The notes beneath the pieces were generated by a model that worked only from the letters and a program-made list of their open reading frames with translations, was not told the DNA's origin and searched no databases. The position numbers and the translations under genes are program-made. Below, one piece after another: positions 16,468 through 25,564 of a stretch of 64,000 bases of DNA. Positions within the stretch are counted from its first letter, which is position 1, and each line of letters opens with the position of its first letter. The stretch comes from Thalassospira profundimaris. Lineage in GTDB: Bacteria > Pseudomonadota > Alphaproteobacteria > Rhodospirillales > Thalassospiraceae. The DNA lies in the NCBI RefSeq assembly GCF_003326675.1, contig NZ_JPWF01000015.1:48852-112851 (forward strand), given 5' to 3'.

Positions 16468-17361
16468 ATGGAAAAACTCGATCCAGCGCTCTTGGACTGG
16501 GATGACCTAAAGGTGTTTTATTACGTTGCCCGTGAAGGATCCCTCACGGCCGCAGCACCATTGTTGAAGCTCAGTCAGCCCACACTTGGTCGTCGGCTTA
16601 GGCATTTCGAGGACCGGTGTGGGTTTTCACTGTTTCAACGCAGTGCAAATCGCCTGACACTTACAGACGAAGGCGAAGTTGTTTTCCAGCATGCAAAAAG
16701 CATCGACGAGGAATACATGGCTTTGCTACGGCAACTTGCCGGCACAGCCGAGGATTTGGAGGGCACGCTCCGGCTTTCAGCTTCCGACTGGTTTTCAAAC
16801 TGCGTTTTGTCCGAACCGGTCACCCGTTTTTCTATCGCGAACCCACTGATCACGGTGGAAATACTGACCGACTTCAGGCTGCTAAACCTTGATCGAAGGG
16901 AAGCCGATTTATTATTGAGGTTTGTTAAATTTACTTCCCCGGGCATCATTCAGCGCAAATTCACGCATGTCCGTTACGGGTTGTTTGCCAGTCAGCATTA
17001 CATTGACCGTGTTGGTTTTCCGAACGTCAAGGATGGTGGTGCCGGGCACCAACTGATTACGATGGATAGCCAGTTTGACGAGATCGCGGACCTCAAATGG
17101 CTTCGCCATCATCTGCCGAACGCGCATCTCGGTGTGAGAAGCAACAGCCGGGAACTTCAAGCGCTTGCATCAAAGCAAGGTGCCGGACTAAGCGTTTTGC
17201 CGGTGGTTTTGGGGAATTCCTCAGGCCTTGTGGAAATAGAGCTTTTCGGAAGGCCTCCGGGGAAGGATATCTGGATGGGGTACCATGCAGACCTGAAACG
17301 TCTTGGGCGCCTTCGCCTATTGATTGATCATCTGATAGAAGCCGTGCCTGCCACTATTTGA
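16468..17361 (+). CDS. LysR family transcriptional regulator
   Basis: 297 residues. The winged helix-turn-helix is at about residues 12-70 (VFYYVAREGSLTAAAPLLKLSQPTLGRRLRHFE), followed by a LysR substrate-binding domain. The motif WDDLKVFYYVAREGS places it in the group related to GcvA/PecT-like regulators. ATG start. It lies upstream of and co-directional with the alcohol dehydrogenase-to-molybdenum hydroxylase run, so those genes are likely targets, but the 160-bp gap holds no clear T-N11-A box. Confidence 0.92.
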   Translation: MEKLDPALLDWDDLKVFYYVAREGSLTAAAPLLKLSQPTLGRRLRHFEDRCGFSLFQRSANRLTLTDEGEVVFQHAKSIDEEYMALLRQLAGTAEDLEGTLRLSASDWFSNCVLSEPVTRFSIANPLITVEILTDFRLLNLDRREADLLLRFVKFTSPGIIQRKFTHVRYGLFASQHYIDRVGFPNVKDGGAGHQLITMDSQFDEIADLKWLRHHLPNAHLGVRSNSRELQALASKQGAGLSVLPVVLGNSSGLVEIELFGRPPGKDIWMGYHADLKRLGRLRLLIDHLIEAVPATI

Positions 17362-17521
17362 CAGGGTCAAACTGTCATTGTTTGCACGCTGACACGTGTT
17401 GGCGTTCCTGATGCTCGACAGCATTCAAAAATGTATGACGCGTATACAAGCTTGGTTCTGTTAGGGGCCACCAAGACGGGCAATCATCTCTCTATCAAGT
17501 TTTGTTTTGTGGAGATGCATG

Positions 17522-18541
17522 ATGAAAGCCGTTGGTTATTATACTGCTGGTGATATTGCGCGAGACGATGCGCTTGTGGATATCGAGCTTCCTGTACCAT
17601 CGCCCGGTCCAAAAGACCTTTTGGTTCGCGTCAAGGCGGTTTCGGTAAACCCGGTTGATGTGAAAGTGCGTGTGCGTTCACAGCCGGCCGAAGGTAAAGC
17701 CGCAGTTCTTGGCTGGGATGTTGCAGGGGTTGTAGAATCCGTAGGCTCGGACGTCACAATGTTCAAACCAGGCGACGAGGTCTATTACGCAGGTGATATC
17801 ACGCGCCCTGGCGCCAATTCGGAATATCACATTGTTGATGAGCGTATTGTTGCTCTGAAGCCCAAAACCCTCAACTGGTCAGAAGCGGCAGCCGTGCCGC
17901 TTACCGCCATTACGGCCTGGGAACTGTTGTTTGACCGTCTTGGCGTGCCGTATGGGCAAAAGACCGGTTCAGGTGCCATTCTGATCATCAATGGTGCGGG
18001 CGGTGTCGGATCAATTCTGACGCAGATCGCCCGCCGTCTCACCGGGCTGACTGTGATTGCAACAGCATCTCGTCCTGAAACCATTGAGTGGGTTAAGGCA
18101 ATGGGGGCGCATCATGTCATCAATCACCACAATCCTCTTGATCAAGAGCTAAAAGCGATTGGTTTTGATGAGGTGGAATATGTCGCCGGTCTGACTTCAA
18201 CCGAAAAGCAGCTTCCTTACTTCCCGCAGATTATTGCCCCGCAGGGTAAACTTGCGCTTATTGACGATCCGGAAAGCTTCGATATCGTCTCGCTAAAACG
18301 CAAAGCGATCACCGTGGTCTGGGAGCTCATGTTCACCCGTCCCATGTTTGCAACGAAAGATATGATTGCTCAGCATCAATTGCTGACAGAAGTTGCGCAT
18401 CTTATTGATGTGGGTGTTCTCAAAACAACGAAACGGGAAGAACTGGCGCCGATAAATGCGACCAGCCTTAAAGTTGCACATGCGCGCCTTGAAAGTGGTA
18501 GCGCAATCGGCAAGACCGTTATTACAGGTTTTGAGGGTTGA
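17522..18541 (+). CDS. Zinc-type alcohol dehydrogenase-like / NADPH:quinone reductase family protein
   Basis: 339 residues of the medium-chain dehydrogenase family (QOR/zeta-crystallin branch). An N-terminal GroES-like domain (VSVNPVDVKVR, GWDVAGVVESVG) precedes a Rossmann domain with NGAGGVGSILTQIA (about residue 157). The structural zinc cysteines of true alcohol dehydrogenases are absent, so a zinc-free NADPH-dependent reductase is expected. Two ATGs stand in tandem at 17519 and 17522; the second has the better 7-base spacing from GGAG. It is probably first in the co-directional series that continues with the secreted royal-jelly-like protein, 4 bases downstream. Confidence 0.9.
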   Translation: MKAVGYYTAGDIARDDALVDIELPVPSPGPKDLLVRVKAVSVNPVDVKVRVRSQPAEGKAAVLGWDVAGVVESVGSDVTMFKPGDEVYYAGDITRPGANSEYHIVDERIVALKPKTLNWSEAAAVPLTAITAWELLFDRLGVPYGQKTGSGAILIINGAGGVGSILTQIARRLTGLTVIATASRPETIEWVKAMGAHHVINHHNPLDQELKAIGFDEVEYVAGLTSTEKQLPYFPQIIAPQGKLALIDDPESFDIVSLKRKAITVVWELMFTRPMFATKDMIAQHQLLTEVAHLIDVGVLKTTKREELAPINATSLKVAHARLESGSAIGKTVITGFEG

Positions 18542-18545
18542 TCCG

Positions 18546-19682
18546 ATGCATTTCAAACCCCTGTTTTTGGCCGCAGTGATTTCACTGTCGAGCAGTTTTC
18601 CGACCGTTGCATATGCACGTCAACAATCCGAAGTCGTTGCGGAACTCTATGGTGCGATGCCCACAGGTATCACAGTCGCGCCCAATGGACGCATTTTCAT
18701 AAATTACCCGCAATGGGGAGATGGGAGCGAATTCACCGTTGCAGAGCTGATTGATGGCAAGGCTGTTGCCTATCCATCACAGGAAATGAACACGTTCAAT
18801 GCTGCAATTCCTACCGAGCGGTTCTCCAGTGTTCAGAGTGTTGTGGCCGACGGCGAAAATCGTTTGTGGGTTCTTGATACCGGGTCTCCAGGTTTTCAGT
18901 CACCAATCATGGGTGCAGCGAAACTTGTTGCAATCGACCTGACAACGGATCGGGTCATCAAAACAATCGTGTTCTCGTCAGAGGTTGTTTTACCGACCAG
19001 CTATGTGAATGACCTGCGACTGGATCTTCGGAAAGGTGCAGAAGGTGTTGCCTATATCACGGATAGTTCTCTGAGTGGTCCGGGTGGGATCATTGTCGTT
19101 GATCTTGCCAGTGGCCAGGCGTCACGGCGCTTGAGCGGTGCCAGCTCAACGATGCCAGATCCGTCTTTCGTGCCGGTAATTGAAGGGGAAGAGCTGAAAG
19201 TCCGTCTTCCCGATCAGGAACCTCAACCCTGGCTCGTTGCAAGTGACGGCATTGCCATTTCAGCTGATGGAGAAACTCTTTATTACTGTGCATTGTCGAG
19301 CCGCCATCTCTACAGCATTCCGACTGCTGCGCTTCTAAACTCCAGTCTGAGCGACGCCGATCTTGAGGGGCTTGTAACTGATTTGGGGATCAAAGGCCCG
19401 TCTGACGGTCTCAGTGAAGATACTGACGGTAACATCTATGCCGGTGATTATGAGAAAAACGCAATCTTGCGTCTGGGGCGTGATGGAAAATGGGAAACCG
19501 TTGTAGAAGGCCCGGAGGTACTTTGGCCTGATACTTTGTCGATGGGGACTGACGGATACCTGTATTTCACTGCGAACCAGCTTCACCGACAGGCAGCTTT
19601 TCATCAAGGGGTCGACTTGCGTGAACAACCTTATCAGGTCTTGCGCGTTAAAGTGGATGCCCGTCCGGTCTATCTGAAATAA
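18546..19682 (+). CDS. Exported yellow/major-royal-jelly-like beta-propeller protein
   Basis: 378 residues. An N-terminal signal peptide (FLAAVISLSSSFPTVAYA) is followed by a six-bladed propeller of the L-dopachrome tautomerase/major royal jelly protein family: LWVLDTGSP, YVNDLRLDL, AYITDSSLSGPGGIIVVDL, SDGIAISADGETLYY. The family includes lactone or sugar-acid binders and resembles gluconolactonases. The start at 18546 is 4 bases after the dehydrogenase stop; translation is probably coupled. It is periplasmic like the molybdenum hydroxylase downstream, so it may bind or process the same substrate. Confidence 0.88.
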   Translation: MHFKPLFLAAVISLSSSFPTVAYARQQSEVVAELYGAMPTGITVAPNGRIFINYPQWGDGSEFTVAELIDGKAVAYPSQEMNTFNAAIPTERFSSVQSVVADGENRLWVLDTGSPGFQSPIMGAAKLVAIDLTTDRVIKTIVFSSEVVLPTSYVNDLRLDLRKGAEGVAYITDSSLSGPGGIIVVDLASGQASRRLSGASSTMPDPSFVPVIEGEELKVRLPDQEPQPWLVASDGIAISADGETLYYCALSSRHLYSIPTAALLNSSLSDADLEGLVTDLGIKGPSDGLSEDTDGNIYAGDYEKNAILRLGRDGKWETVVEGPEVLWPDTLSMGTDGYLYFTANQLHRQAAFHQGVDLREQPYQVLRVKVDARPVYLK

Positions 19683-19699
19683 GCAGTGGCGGGGTTGTC

Positions 19700-20011
19700 A
19701 TGACCAAAGACCAGAATCACGAAATCCGTTTGCTTGCTTATCTTGTTCCCAAACCGGGCAAACGGGAAAAGTTGCTTGCCGAGATTCAGGCGATTGTTGA
19801 GCAAACGAAGTCCGAAGAAGGGTGTCTTGAGTATGCCCCTCACGAGTTGATCGGTTCGTTCGGTACCATTGTTATGGACGAAAGATGGCTGAACCAGTCT
19901 TGTCTGGATGCCCATGCAAAAAGCCGCCATTTCAAAAAACTGGCCGAACAATTTGACGAGCTGTTGGCAGAGCCACTGAAGCTTCATTTCCTGGAGCCGC
20001 TGGCTTCATGA
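19700..20011 (+). CDS. Antibiotic biosynthesis monooxygenase (ABM) domain protein
   Basis: 103 residues, one ABM ferredoxin-like domain (YLVPKPGKREKLLAEIQAIVEQTKSEEGCLEYAP; FVMDERW-like VIVMDERWL; SRHFKKLAEQFDEL). The size and motifs match YgiN-like quinol monooxygenases. It is 17 bases after the propeller gene and so in the same operon. The family works on quinol-like aromatics without cofactor; a link to the aromatic-oxidising hydroxylase downstream is plausible but not shown. Confidence 0.88.
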   Translation: MTKDQNHEIRLLAYLVPKPGKREKLLAEIQAIVEQTKSEEGCLEYAPHELIGSFGTIVMDERWLNQSCLDAHAKSRHFKKLAEQFDELLAEPLKLHFLEPLAS

Positions 20012-20015
20012 TCAC

Positions 20016-20056
20016 GAGGTGCGGAGAGCCGGATTGTTGAGTGTTTTCCGCACCTC
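20016..20056 (+). terminator. Hairpin after the ABM gene
   Basis: GAGGTGCGGA pairs exactly with TCCGCACCTC over a 21-base loop, right after the ABM stop. There is no T-run, so it could be a processing or stability element rather than a terminator. Confidence 0.4.
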
Positions 20057-20250
20057 ATCATCAGTTTGCTCAGTTTCGAAATACTCTTTTCGCCGGGCGA
20101 TGAGGGTTTCATCCGTAGGTATTAAACATCCACCGGGATGTCTTATGGAAAACGCCCCGCGGTTTTCTGAAAATGCCGGAGACCAAAAAATTGAAACGCC
20201 AGACCGCTCAAAAGGCGGCCTTGCTGGCGCAGTTATTTCAGGAGAGATCG

Positions 20251-20643
20251 ATGGTGCGTGCATCCCTGTGGCTCGTGATGGCCGCGACGATGACTATGAT
20301 TGGCGTATTGCTTTCGTCCTCGATCGCCTTTGCATCGGATGATGTGCAAAGAGGCGAAAAGTTGTTCACGCGCTGCCAAGCTTGTCATTCCCTGGTGCAA
20401 GGCGTCAACAAGTCTGGTCCTTCCCTGTTTGGGATCGCCGACCGCCCATCTGCTGCTGTCGAAGGGTATCGATATTCAAAAGCAATGGAAGGTGCTGGTG
20501 TTGTGTGGAACGAGGAGAACCTGAAATCGTTCTTGGCGTCCCCTCGAAAATTCATACCTGGTGTGAAGATGTCTTTTGCCATCAGGAAGCAGGAAGAACT
20601 TGATGATCTGGTTGCCTTCTTGCGGGCCCAATCACACGAGTAG
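20251..20643 (+). CDS. Periplasmic class I cytochrome c
   Basis: 130 residues. A signal peptide (LWLVMAATMTMIGVLLSSSIAFA) precedes one haem motif CQACH with GPSLFGIADRP after it, and an axial Met in GVKMSF. The length matches small cytochrome c2/c550 proteins. The ATG at 20251 follows GGAGAGATCG; the frame upstream is open but has no better start. It is directly upstream of the molybdenum hydroxylase subunits and is likely the electron acceptor for that enzyme in the periplasm. Confidence 0.93.
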   Translation: MVRASLWLVMAATMTMIGVLLSSSIAFASDDVQRGEKLFTRCQACHSLVQGVNKSGPSLFGIADRPSAAVEGYRYSKAMEGAGVVWNEENLKSFLASPRKFIPGVKMSFAIRKQEELDDLVAFLRAQSHE

Positions 20644-20872
20644 CCATTGTCCGCCATTGTGCAGCCAATTGTCTCGAAAAGACGGTTTTGTGACATTCGG
20701 GTCTCGATCTGAAGGTCCTATTCTATCAAAGCACACAGACTGAACGAGAAGCGGGACCACTACCCGCATTGGGGATCCAGGGGATATGGCGTGCAGTCTC
20801 GCTAAGGTGCTGCCGTGCGAAACCCGCATCCCTTCCAGCGACTGGGATTGTCAGACAGAGAGAGCCGAACAA

Positions 20873-21334
20873 ATGAAATATCAACTTAAGATCAATGGTG
20901 AAATCCGCAGTGTCGATGTTGAGCCCGGCACGCCGCTGCTTTGGGTGCTGCGTGACGAGCTCGGGCTGACCGGCACCAAGTTTGGCTGCGGTGTCGCCTA
21001 TTGTGGCGCCTGTACGGTTCATATCGATGGCTATCCCTCGCGCTCATGTCAGACCTTCATTGAAGATGCGGTAGACAGTGAGATCACCACAATAGAAGGG
21101 GCCACAGACCGCGTTGCGAAAGCAGTCCAGGCAGCGTGGCGAGAAAAAGATGTTGTCCAGTGCGGCTGGTGCCAGTCAGGGCAGGTGATGTCGGCGATCG
21201 GTCTTCTGACCGAAAACCCGAAACCGTCTGATGAGGAAATCAAGGAATACATGTATGGCAACGCCTGCCGTTGCGTGACCTATCTTCGGATCAATGAGGC
21301 CGTCAAACTGGCGTCCCGAAAGCTGGAGGCCTAA
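20873..21334 (+). CDS. Molybdenum hydroxylase small subunit, 2 x [2Fe-2S] (isoquinoline 1-oxidoreductase alpha-like)
   Basis: 153 residues, the standard length. The plant-type cluster cysteines are in FGCGVAYCGACTVH (about residues 40-53) and the second cluster in QCGWCQSGQVM and NACRCVTY. It passes electrons from the molybdenum centre to the acceptor. The ATG at 20873 has GAGAG upstream. It is followed by the large subunit after 3 bases. There is no signal peptide of its own; it is probably carried out with the Tat-exported large subunit. No FAD subunit is present, as in IorAB and related aldehyde oxidases. Confidence 0.93.
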   Translation: MKYQLKINGEIRSVDVEPGTPLLWVLRDELGLTGTKFGCGVAYCGACTVHIDGYPSRSCQTFIEDAVDSEITTIEGATDRVAKAVQAAWREKDVVQCGWCQSGQVMSAIGLLTENPKPSDEEIKEYMYGNACRCVTYLRINEAVKLASRKLEA

Positions 21335-21337
21335 TTC

Positions 21338-23509
21338 ATGACGGTTCAGATTTCTCGCAGAGGGTTTTTGATCGGCTCAGCGGCAGGAAGTACTGCGCTT
21401 CTTGTAGGGTTAGGTTCCAACGGAGTTCTGGCGGCAGCGGGCGAAGCAAAACTGGCGGCTGCTCTCAATCCCTTTGTCCGTATTGATGCCAGTGGTGTTG
21501 TAACGGTTATTCTGAAGCATTTTGAAATGGGCCAAGGAACCAGCACGGGTTTAACGACTCTGGTCGCCGAGGAGCTCGATGCGGACTGGGAGAAGGTGGA
21601 TACCGAGTTTGCTCCTTCGGATGGCAGTCGGTACGCAAATCTGATGTTTGGCCTTCAAGGAACCGGTGGGTCGACCGCGACAGCAAATTCTTACATGCAG
21701 TATCGTGAAGCGGGTGCTGTTGCACGTGATTTGCTGGTGCGTGCTGCCGCGCAAACCTGGGGGGTCGACCCGGACAGCATTACGATTGAACGCAGCATCC
21801 TGACATCGGGGCCGCATTTCGGGCATTTTGGTGAATTTGTAGAATTGGCATCAACGCTCGAAGTCTCCTCGGATCCGGTTGTTAAAACGCCTGATCAGTT
21901 CAGATTGATCGGCAATCAGCGTCTTCATCGAAAAGACAACTCGAACAAGACGGATGGCACCGCCGTCTTTGCCATGGACATCAAGTTGCCCGGGATGATT
22001 TATGCGGCAATTGCACGCAGTCCAAAGTTTGGCGGCTCCGTGATCTCCTTTGATGATCGTGATGCCAAACAGGTCGGCGGGTTCATTGCTGCCCAAGTCT
22101 TGCCAAACAAGGCAGGGGTTGTTGCCTTTGCCAAAAACACATGGTCGGCATTTCAGGCACGGGACGCTTTGTCTGTTGAATGGGATTTTGCGAATGCCGA
22201 AAGCCGCAGCACATTCGAAATTGTTTCTGCTCAGAAGGCTTTGCTTGATCATCCCCAGTTTGACGTCAACCATGACATTTCTCTGTCTTCGGTTGCCTCA
22301 ACCATTGCTTCGGCACCCCGCAAGATAGAGGCAGAATTTACGTTTCCATTTTTGGCTCATGCGCCACTTGAGCCGTTAAATTGTACGATCGCACCCACCA
22401 AGAGCGGTGTGATCATGTATGACGGCTGCCAATTTCCGGGGCTGTCACATCCGACAGTAGCCGCAATTCTTGATCTCGATCCGTCTCAGGTTGAGATCAA
22501 AACCCTATATGCAGGTGGTTCGTTTGGTCGACGTGCAAACCCGATGTCGGATTACAATGCAGAAGCTGCGATGGCCTTTGCCGTCTCCGGACGCAAGTTG
22601 CCGGTAAAACTGGTATGGAGCCGCGAAGACGATCTGCGAGGCGGGCACTACCGATCTCAGACAGCACATCGCGCAACAATTGCGCTTGGTGCTGAAGGTA
22701 ACATCACAGCCTGGGATCACCGGATTGTCACAAAATCGATTATGAAAGGCACGGCGTTTGAGCCGGTTCTTGTTCGCGAAGGTATTGATAGTACGTCCGT
22801 CGAGGGGATAGCGGAAGGTCTGTACGATATCCCAAATCATGCGGTCGGACTAAGCGATTTTGAAACCGCAGTGCCTGTCCTGTGGTGGCGTTCTGTCGGT
22901 CATACCCACACCGGTTTTGTCATGGAAACACTGCTTGATATGGTTGCAAGCGAGACCCGACAGGATCCGATTGAAATGCGCCTTGCAATGTTGGACCCCA
23001 AGGGCACAAACCAGGCTCGCATGATCTCGGCAATCAATCTGGTGCGTATGATGTCGGGGTGGGAAGAAGGGGATAAGCGCGGATTTGCTTGTCACTATTC
23101 ATTTAATACATGCGTTGCGGTCGTCGCGGACGTGTCGGTTAACGGCAAAGACGTTCACGTAAACAAATTGTATATGGCCGTTGACTGTGGGGTTGCCGTC
23201 AACCCGGATATTATCCGTGCACAAATGGAAGGCGGAGCTGGCTTTGCTTTGGCCGCTATTTACCGAGGCGAGATTACGCTGACTGACGGTGAAGTCGATC
23301 AATTCAACTTTCCGGACTATGAGCTGCTGCGCAATGGTGAAATGCCCGAAATCGAAGTAGGGATCGTGTCTTCGAATGCCGCGCCGTCGGGTGTTGGCGA
23401 GCCGGGCGTTCCGCCAACGGGGCCCGCTGTTGCCAATGCCATTTTTGCGCAAACCGGCACACGGATACTCAATCTTCCAATGACCAAGGCTGGCTTCAAT
23501 TTTGTTTAA
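21338..23509 (+). CDS. Molybdenum hydroxylase large subunit, Tat-exported (isoquinoline 1-oxidoreductase beta-like)
   Basis: 723 residues. The N-terminus SRRGFLIGSAAGSTALLVG is a twin-arginine signal. The body is a xanthine-dehydrogenase-like molybdopterin subunit with AGGSFGRRANPMSDY (about residue 390) and the catalytic Glu in GVGEPGVPPTGPAVANA near the C-terminus. The length fits the IorB/membrane aldehyde dehydrogenase group. It hydroxylates or oxidises an N-heterocycle or aldehyde; the actual substrate cannot be read. It works with the 2Fe-2S subunit and cytochrome c encoded just upstream and with XdhC and the MocA-like protein downstream for cofactor maturation. Confidence 0.93.
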   Translation: MTVQISRRGFLIGSAAGSTALLVGLGSNGVLAAAGEAKLAAALNPFVRIDASGVVTVILKHFEMGQGTSTGLTTLVAEELDADWEKVDTEFAPSDGSRYANLMFGLQGTGGSTATANSYMQYREAGAVARDLLVRAAAQTWGVDPDSITIERSILTSGPHFGHFGEFVELASTLEVSSDPVVKTPDQFRLIGNQRLHRKDNSNKTDGTAVFAMDIKLPGMIYAAIARSPKFGGSVISFDDRDAKQVGGFIAAQVLPNKAGVVAFAKNTWSAFQARDALSVEWDFANAESRSTFEIVSAQKALLDHPQFDVNHDISLSSVASTIASAPRKIEAEFTFPFLAHAPLEPLNCTIAPTKSGVIMYDGCQFPGLSHPTVAAILDLDPSQVEIKTLYAGGSFGRRANPMSDYNAEAAMAFAVSGRKLPVKLVWSREDDLRGGHYRSQTAHRATIALGAEGNITAWDHRIVTKSIMKGTAFEPVLVREGIDSTSVEGIAEGLYDIPNHAVGLSDFETAVPVLWWRSVGHTHTGFVMETLLDMVASETRQDPIEMRLAMLDPKGTNQARMISAINLVRMMSGWEEGDKRGFACHYSFNTCVAVVADVSVNGKDVHVNKLYMAVDCGVAVNPDIIRAQMEGGAGFALAAIYRGEITLTDGEVDQFNFPDYELLRNGEMPEIEVGIVSSNAAPSGVGEPGVPPTGPAVANAIFAQTGTRILNLPMTKAGFNFV

Positions 23510-23606
23510 GCCGTCGCGTGCGGGAAGCGATACCCGGTGTGTCGCTTTCCAGCACTCTATACTGCAAAGCGCGGATTGCCGGCGACCAGAACGGGGCGTC
23601 TGACCA

Positions 23607-24605
23607 ATGAACAACCACCTGTCATCCATGCTGTCAGATTGGCAGAAATTCAGGACCAGCACCCAATGGGTGTTGGGGACTGTGTATCTTACCGAAGGGT
23701 CGGCTTACCGAAAAGCAGGCGCAATGATGCTGGTAAATGGTAACGGTCAGCAATTCGGTCTGCTGAGTGGAGGCTGTCTCGAAGCGGATATCATGCGCAA
23801 CGCGCGCAAGGCCATGGTCACAGGCAAAGCTGTGATGCTGGTATATGACGGGAGTGACGAAGACGACCTGTCATTCAGGCTGGGAATAGGATGTGGTGGT
23901 CGCGTACACATCATGTTGCAACCGCTTTTACCGGGCAACGATCTTGGCCTGGCGGACTTGCACGCTTCGTTGCAACGGCGTCAGAAGGGAAAGTATTTTC
24001 AGAAGATTGGCGATGTTTGCGCCTATTTCGAACCTGACAGCACAGTTTCTTTAGAGCACGCCTCCATTGAAAAGCGCCCGGATGGTGACTGGCTGGTCAC
24101 CCCGATTTTGCCCGAGCCCCATTTATTGATCATTGGCGGTGGCATGGATGCGCGTCCTGTCATCAGTTTGTCGCATCAACTGGGGTGGAAAACGACACTT
24201 GTCGATCCCAGAGCCGCCAATGCCCGGCGTGAGCATTTTCCAAATGCGAATGTGATCCTGCGTCACCTGGATGACAGCCTCATTGCGTACATCCATGAAA
24301 ACAGTGTGGATGCCTCTGTCCTTATGGCTCACAGCATTTCACTGGATGCGAAGGCGCTGGAATTGCTGTCACGCAGTTCTGTTCGACATGTCTCGGCCTT
24401 GGGGCCCAGGCACCGGTTTGCGGAGCTGTTGATGCAGGCGGGCCTCAAAGAGGTGGATCTGCCATTTGATGTTGCCAGCCCAGCTGGCCTGGACATTGGG
24501 GGGCAGCTGCCCGAAAGCATTGCCTTGTCAATTTTGTCAGGGATTCATGCGGTGCTTTTCAGGAAACATAGTGCTGCGGTTGCCCGGCTTCAGGCCGCGG
24601 AATAA
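23607..24605 (+). CDS. xdhC: XdhC-family molybdenum cofactor maturation protein
   Basis: 332 residues. The N-terminal XdhC/CoxI part has GGCLEADIMRNARKAM and LGIGCGGRVHI; the C-terminal Rossmann part starts at HLLIIGGGMDARPVISL (about residue 172) and ends with LDIGGQLPESIALSILSGI. XdhC binds sulfurated molybdenum cofactor and inserts it into the hydroxylase. It follows the large subunit by about 100 bp and overlaps the next gene frame at TAATG. The role is well supported by context. Confidence 0.92.
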   Translation: MNNHLSSMLSDWQKFRTSTQWVLGTVYLTEGSAYRKAGAMMLVNGNGQQFGLLSGGCLEADIMRNARKAMVTGKAVMLVYDGSDEDDLSFRLGIGCGGRVHIMLQPLLPGNDLGLADLHASLQRRQKGKYFQKIGDVCAYFEPDSTVSLEHASIEKRPDGDWLVTPILPEPHLLIIGGGMDARPVISLSHQLGWKTTLVDPRAANARREHFPNANVILRHLDDSLIAYIHENSVDASVLMAHSISLDAKALELLSRSSVRHVSALGPRHRFAELLMQAGLKEVDLPFDVASPAGLDIGGQLPESIALSILSGIHAVLFRKHSAAVARLQAAE

Positions 24606-24616
24606 TGGAGGATCAA

Positions 24617-25186
24617 ATGATGATTGCTGCAATTATTCTGGCTGCGGGACAAAGCAAACGGTTTGGACGCTGCAAGCAGCTTGCAAACTTTAACGGAAAG
24701 TCGCTTCTCAATCATGCAATTGACGAGGTGCGCCAAGCGGTTAGTGGACCGATCTACGTCGTTTTAGGTGCGTCACGAGATGAAATTGCCCCAACAATTA
24801 CAACGGTTGTTGAAGTTGTTGTGAATAGCAACTGGACATCGGGAATGGGCAGTTCTATCGCGGTTGGTGTTGCCTGTGCCGCGCGGCAAAATGACCTGGA
24901 TGGCATATTGATAGCTGTTTGTGACCAAGTCAGGGTGACGCAGCAAGACTATCGACATCTGACCGACCGTTTTGACGGCCGTTCTGTGATCTCGGCGCAA
25001 TATGGCTCTGCGAATGGTGTGCCTGCCATTTTTCCTCGATCAATGTTTTCCGCACTTGAGAAACTGGATGGGGAAATTGGTGCGCGGCGAATTCTGAACA
25101 AAGAATCCTCGCCTGTCACAAAAATACCTATGGATCATGCGGGGTTTGATGTCGATACGCCACTTGATCTTTGCGTGGCGACATAG
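24617..25186 (+). CDS. MocA-like molybdenum cofactor nucleotidyltransferase
   Basis: 190 residues of the MobA/MocA/IspD nucleotidyltransferase fold: AAIILAAGQSKRFGRCKQL at the N-terminus, SNWTSGMGSSIAVG and VCDQVRV in the middle. MocA adds CMP to molybdopterin to make the cytosine dinucleotide used by aldehyde-oxidase-type hydroxylases, which fits its place after xdhC. ATGs at 24605 (overlapping the xdhC stop), 24617 and 24620 are in frame; GGAGG at 24607-24611 favours 24617 or 24620. It is the last gene of the run. Confidence 0.9.
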   Translation: MMIAAIILAAGQSKRFGRCKQLANFNGKSLLNHAIDEVRQAVSGPIYVVLGASRDEIAPTITTVVEVVVNSNWTSGMGSSIAVGVACAARQNDLDGILIAVCDQVRVTQQDYRHLTDRFDGRSVISAQYGSANGVPAIFPRSMFSALEKLDGEIGARRILNKESSPVTKIPMDHAGFDVDTPLDLCVAT

Positions 25187-25564
25187 CGACGCGGTCAAGA
25201 AGTCGTCCTGATGAATTTCGATAGCACATATGTATTAAACGGTGAACTGAAGGTGTGATTGAATTAAATCGGTGGTGGAGTAGTTTGTTTGGGTGGCCGA
25301 CTGATGATCTATTTATAGTAGATATCATCGGTTTCATCAAAGTACTTGAATGATTTTTTGAAGATTCTGGAAAACATGGTGATGAAATTGACTTTTATCT
25401 TGATTTTCAGTTTTTGCTTTAAATTTCTTCAAGTAATCCGGCGTTGACGTGGTGGGGATTTTCGCCTCGCCCTAACCCCCTCCGCCCCCGAGCGCCTCCC
25501 GCGTCAACGTCTGCTGCATCGACAAACCGCGTGCTCAATACCGTCGTTTATCGACTGCCCGATC
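25187..25564. other. Intergenic region without recognisable gene
   Basis: AT-rich with a short C-rich tract around 25470-25500. It presumably carries the promoter of the sensor kinase. No repeat or RNA structure was recognised. Confidence 0.5.

Noticed and set aside
20644..20872. Molybdenum-cofactor riboswitch before the molybdenum hydroxylase
   Set aside because: The spacer was read for the Moco RNA pattern; no convincing match was seen, so it is left as a simple upstream region.
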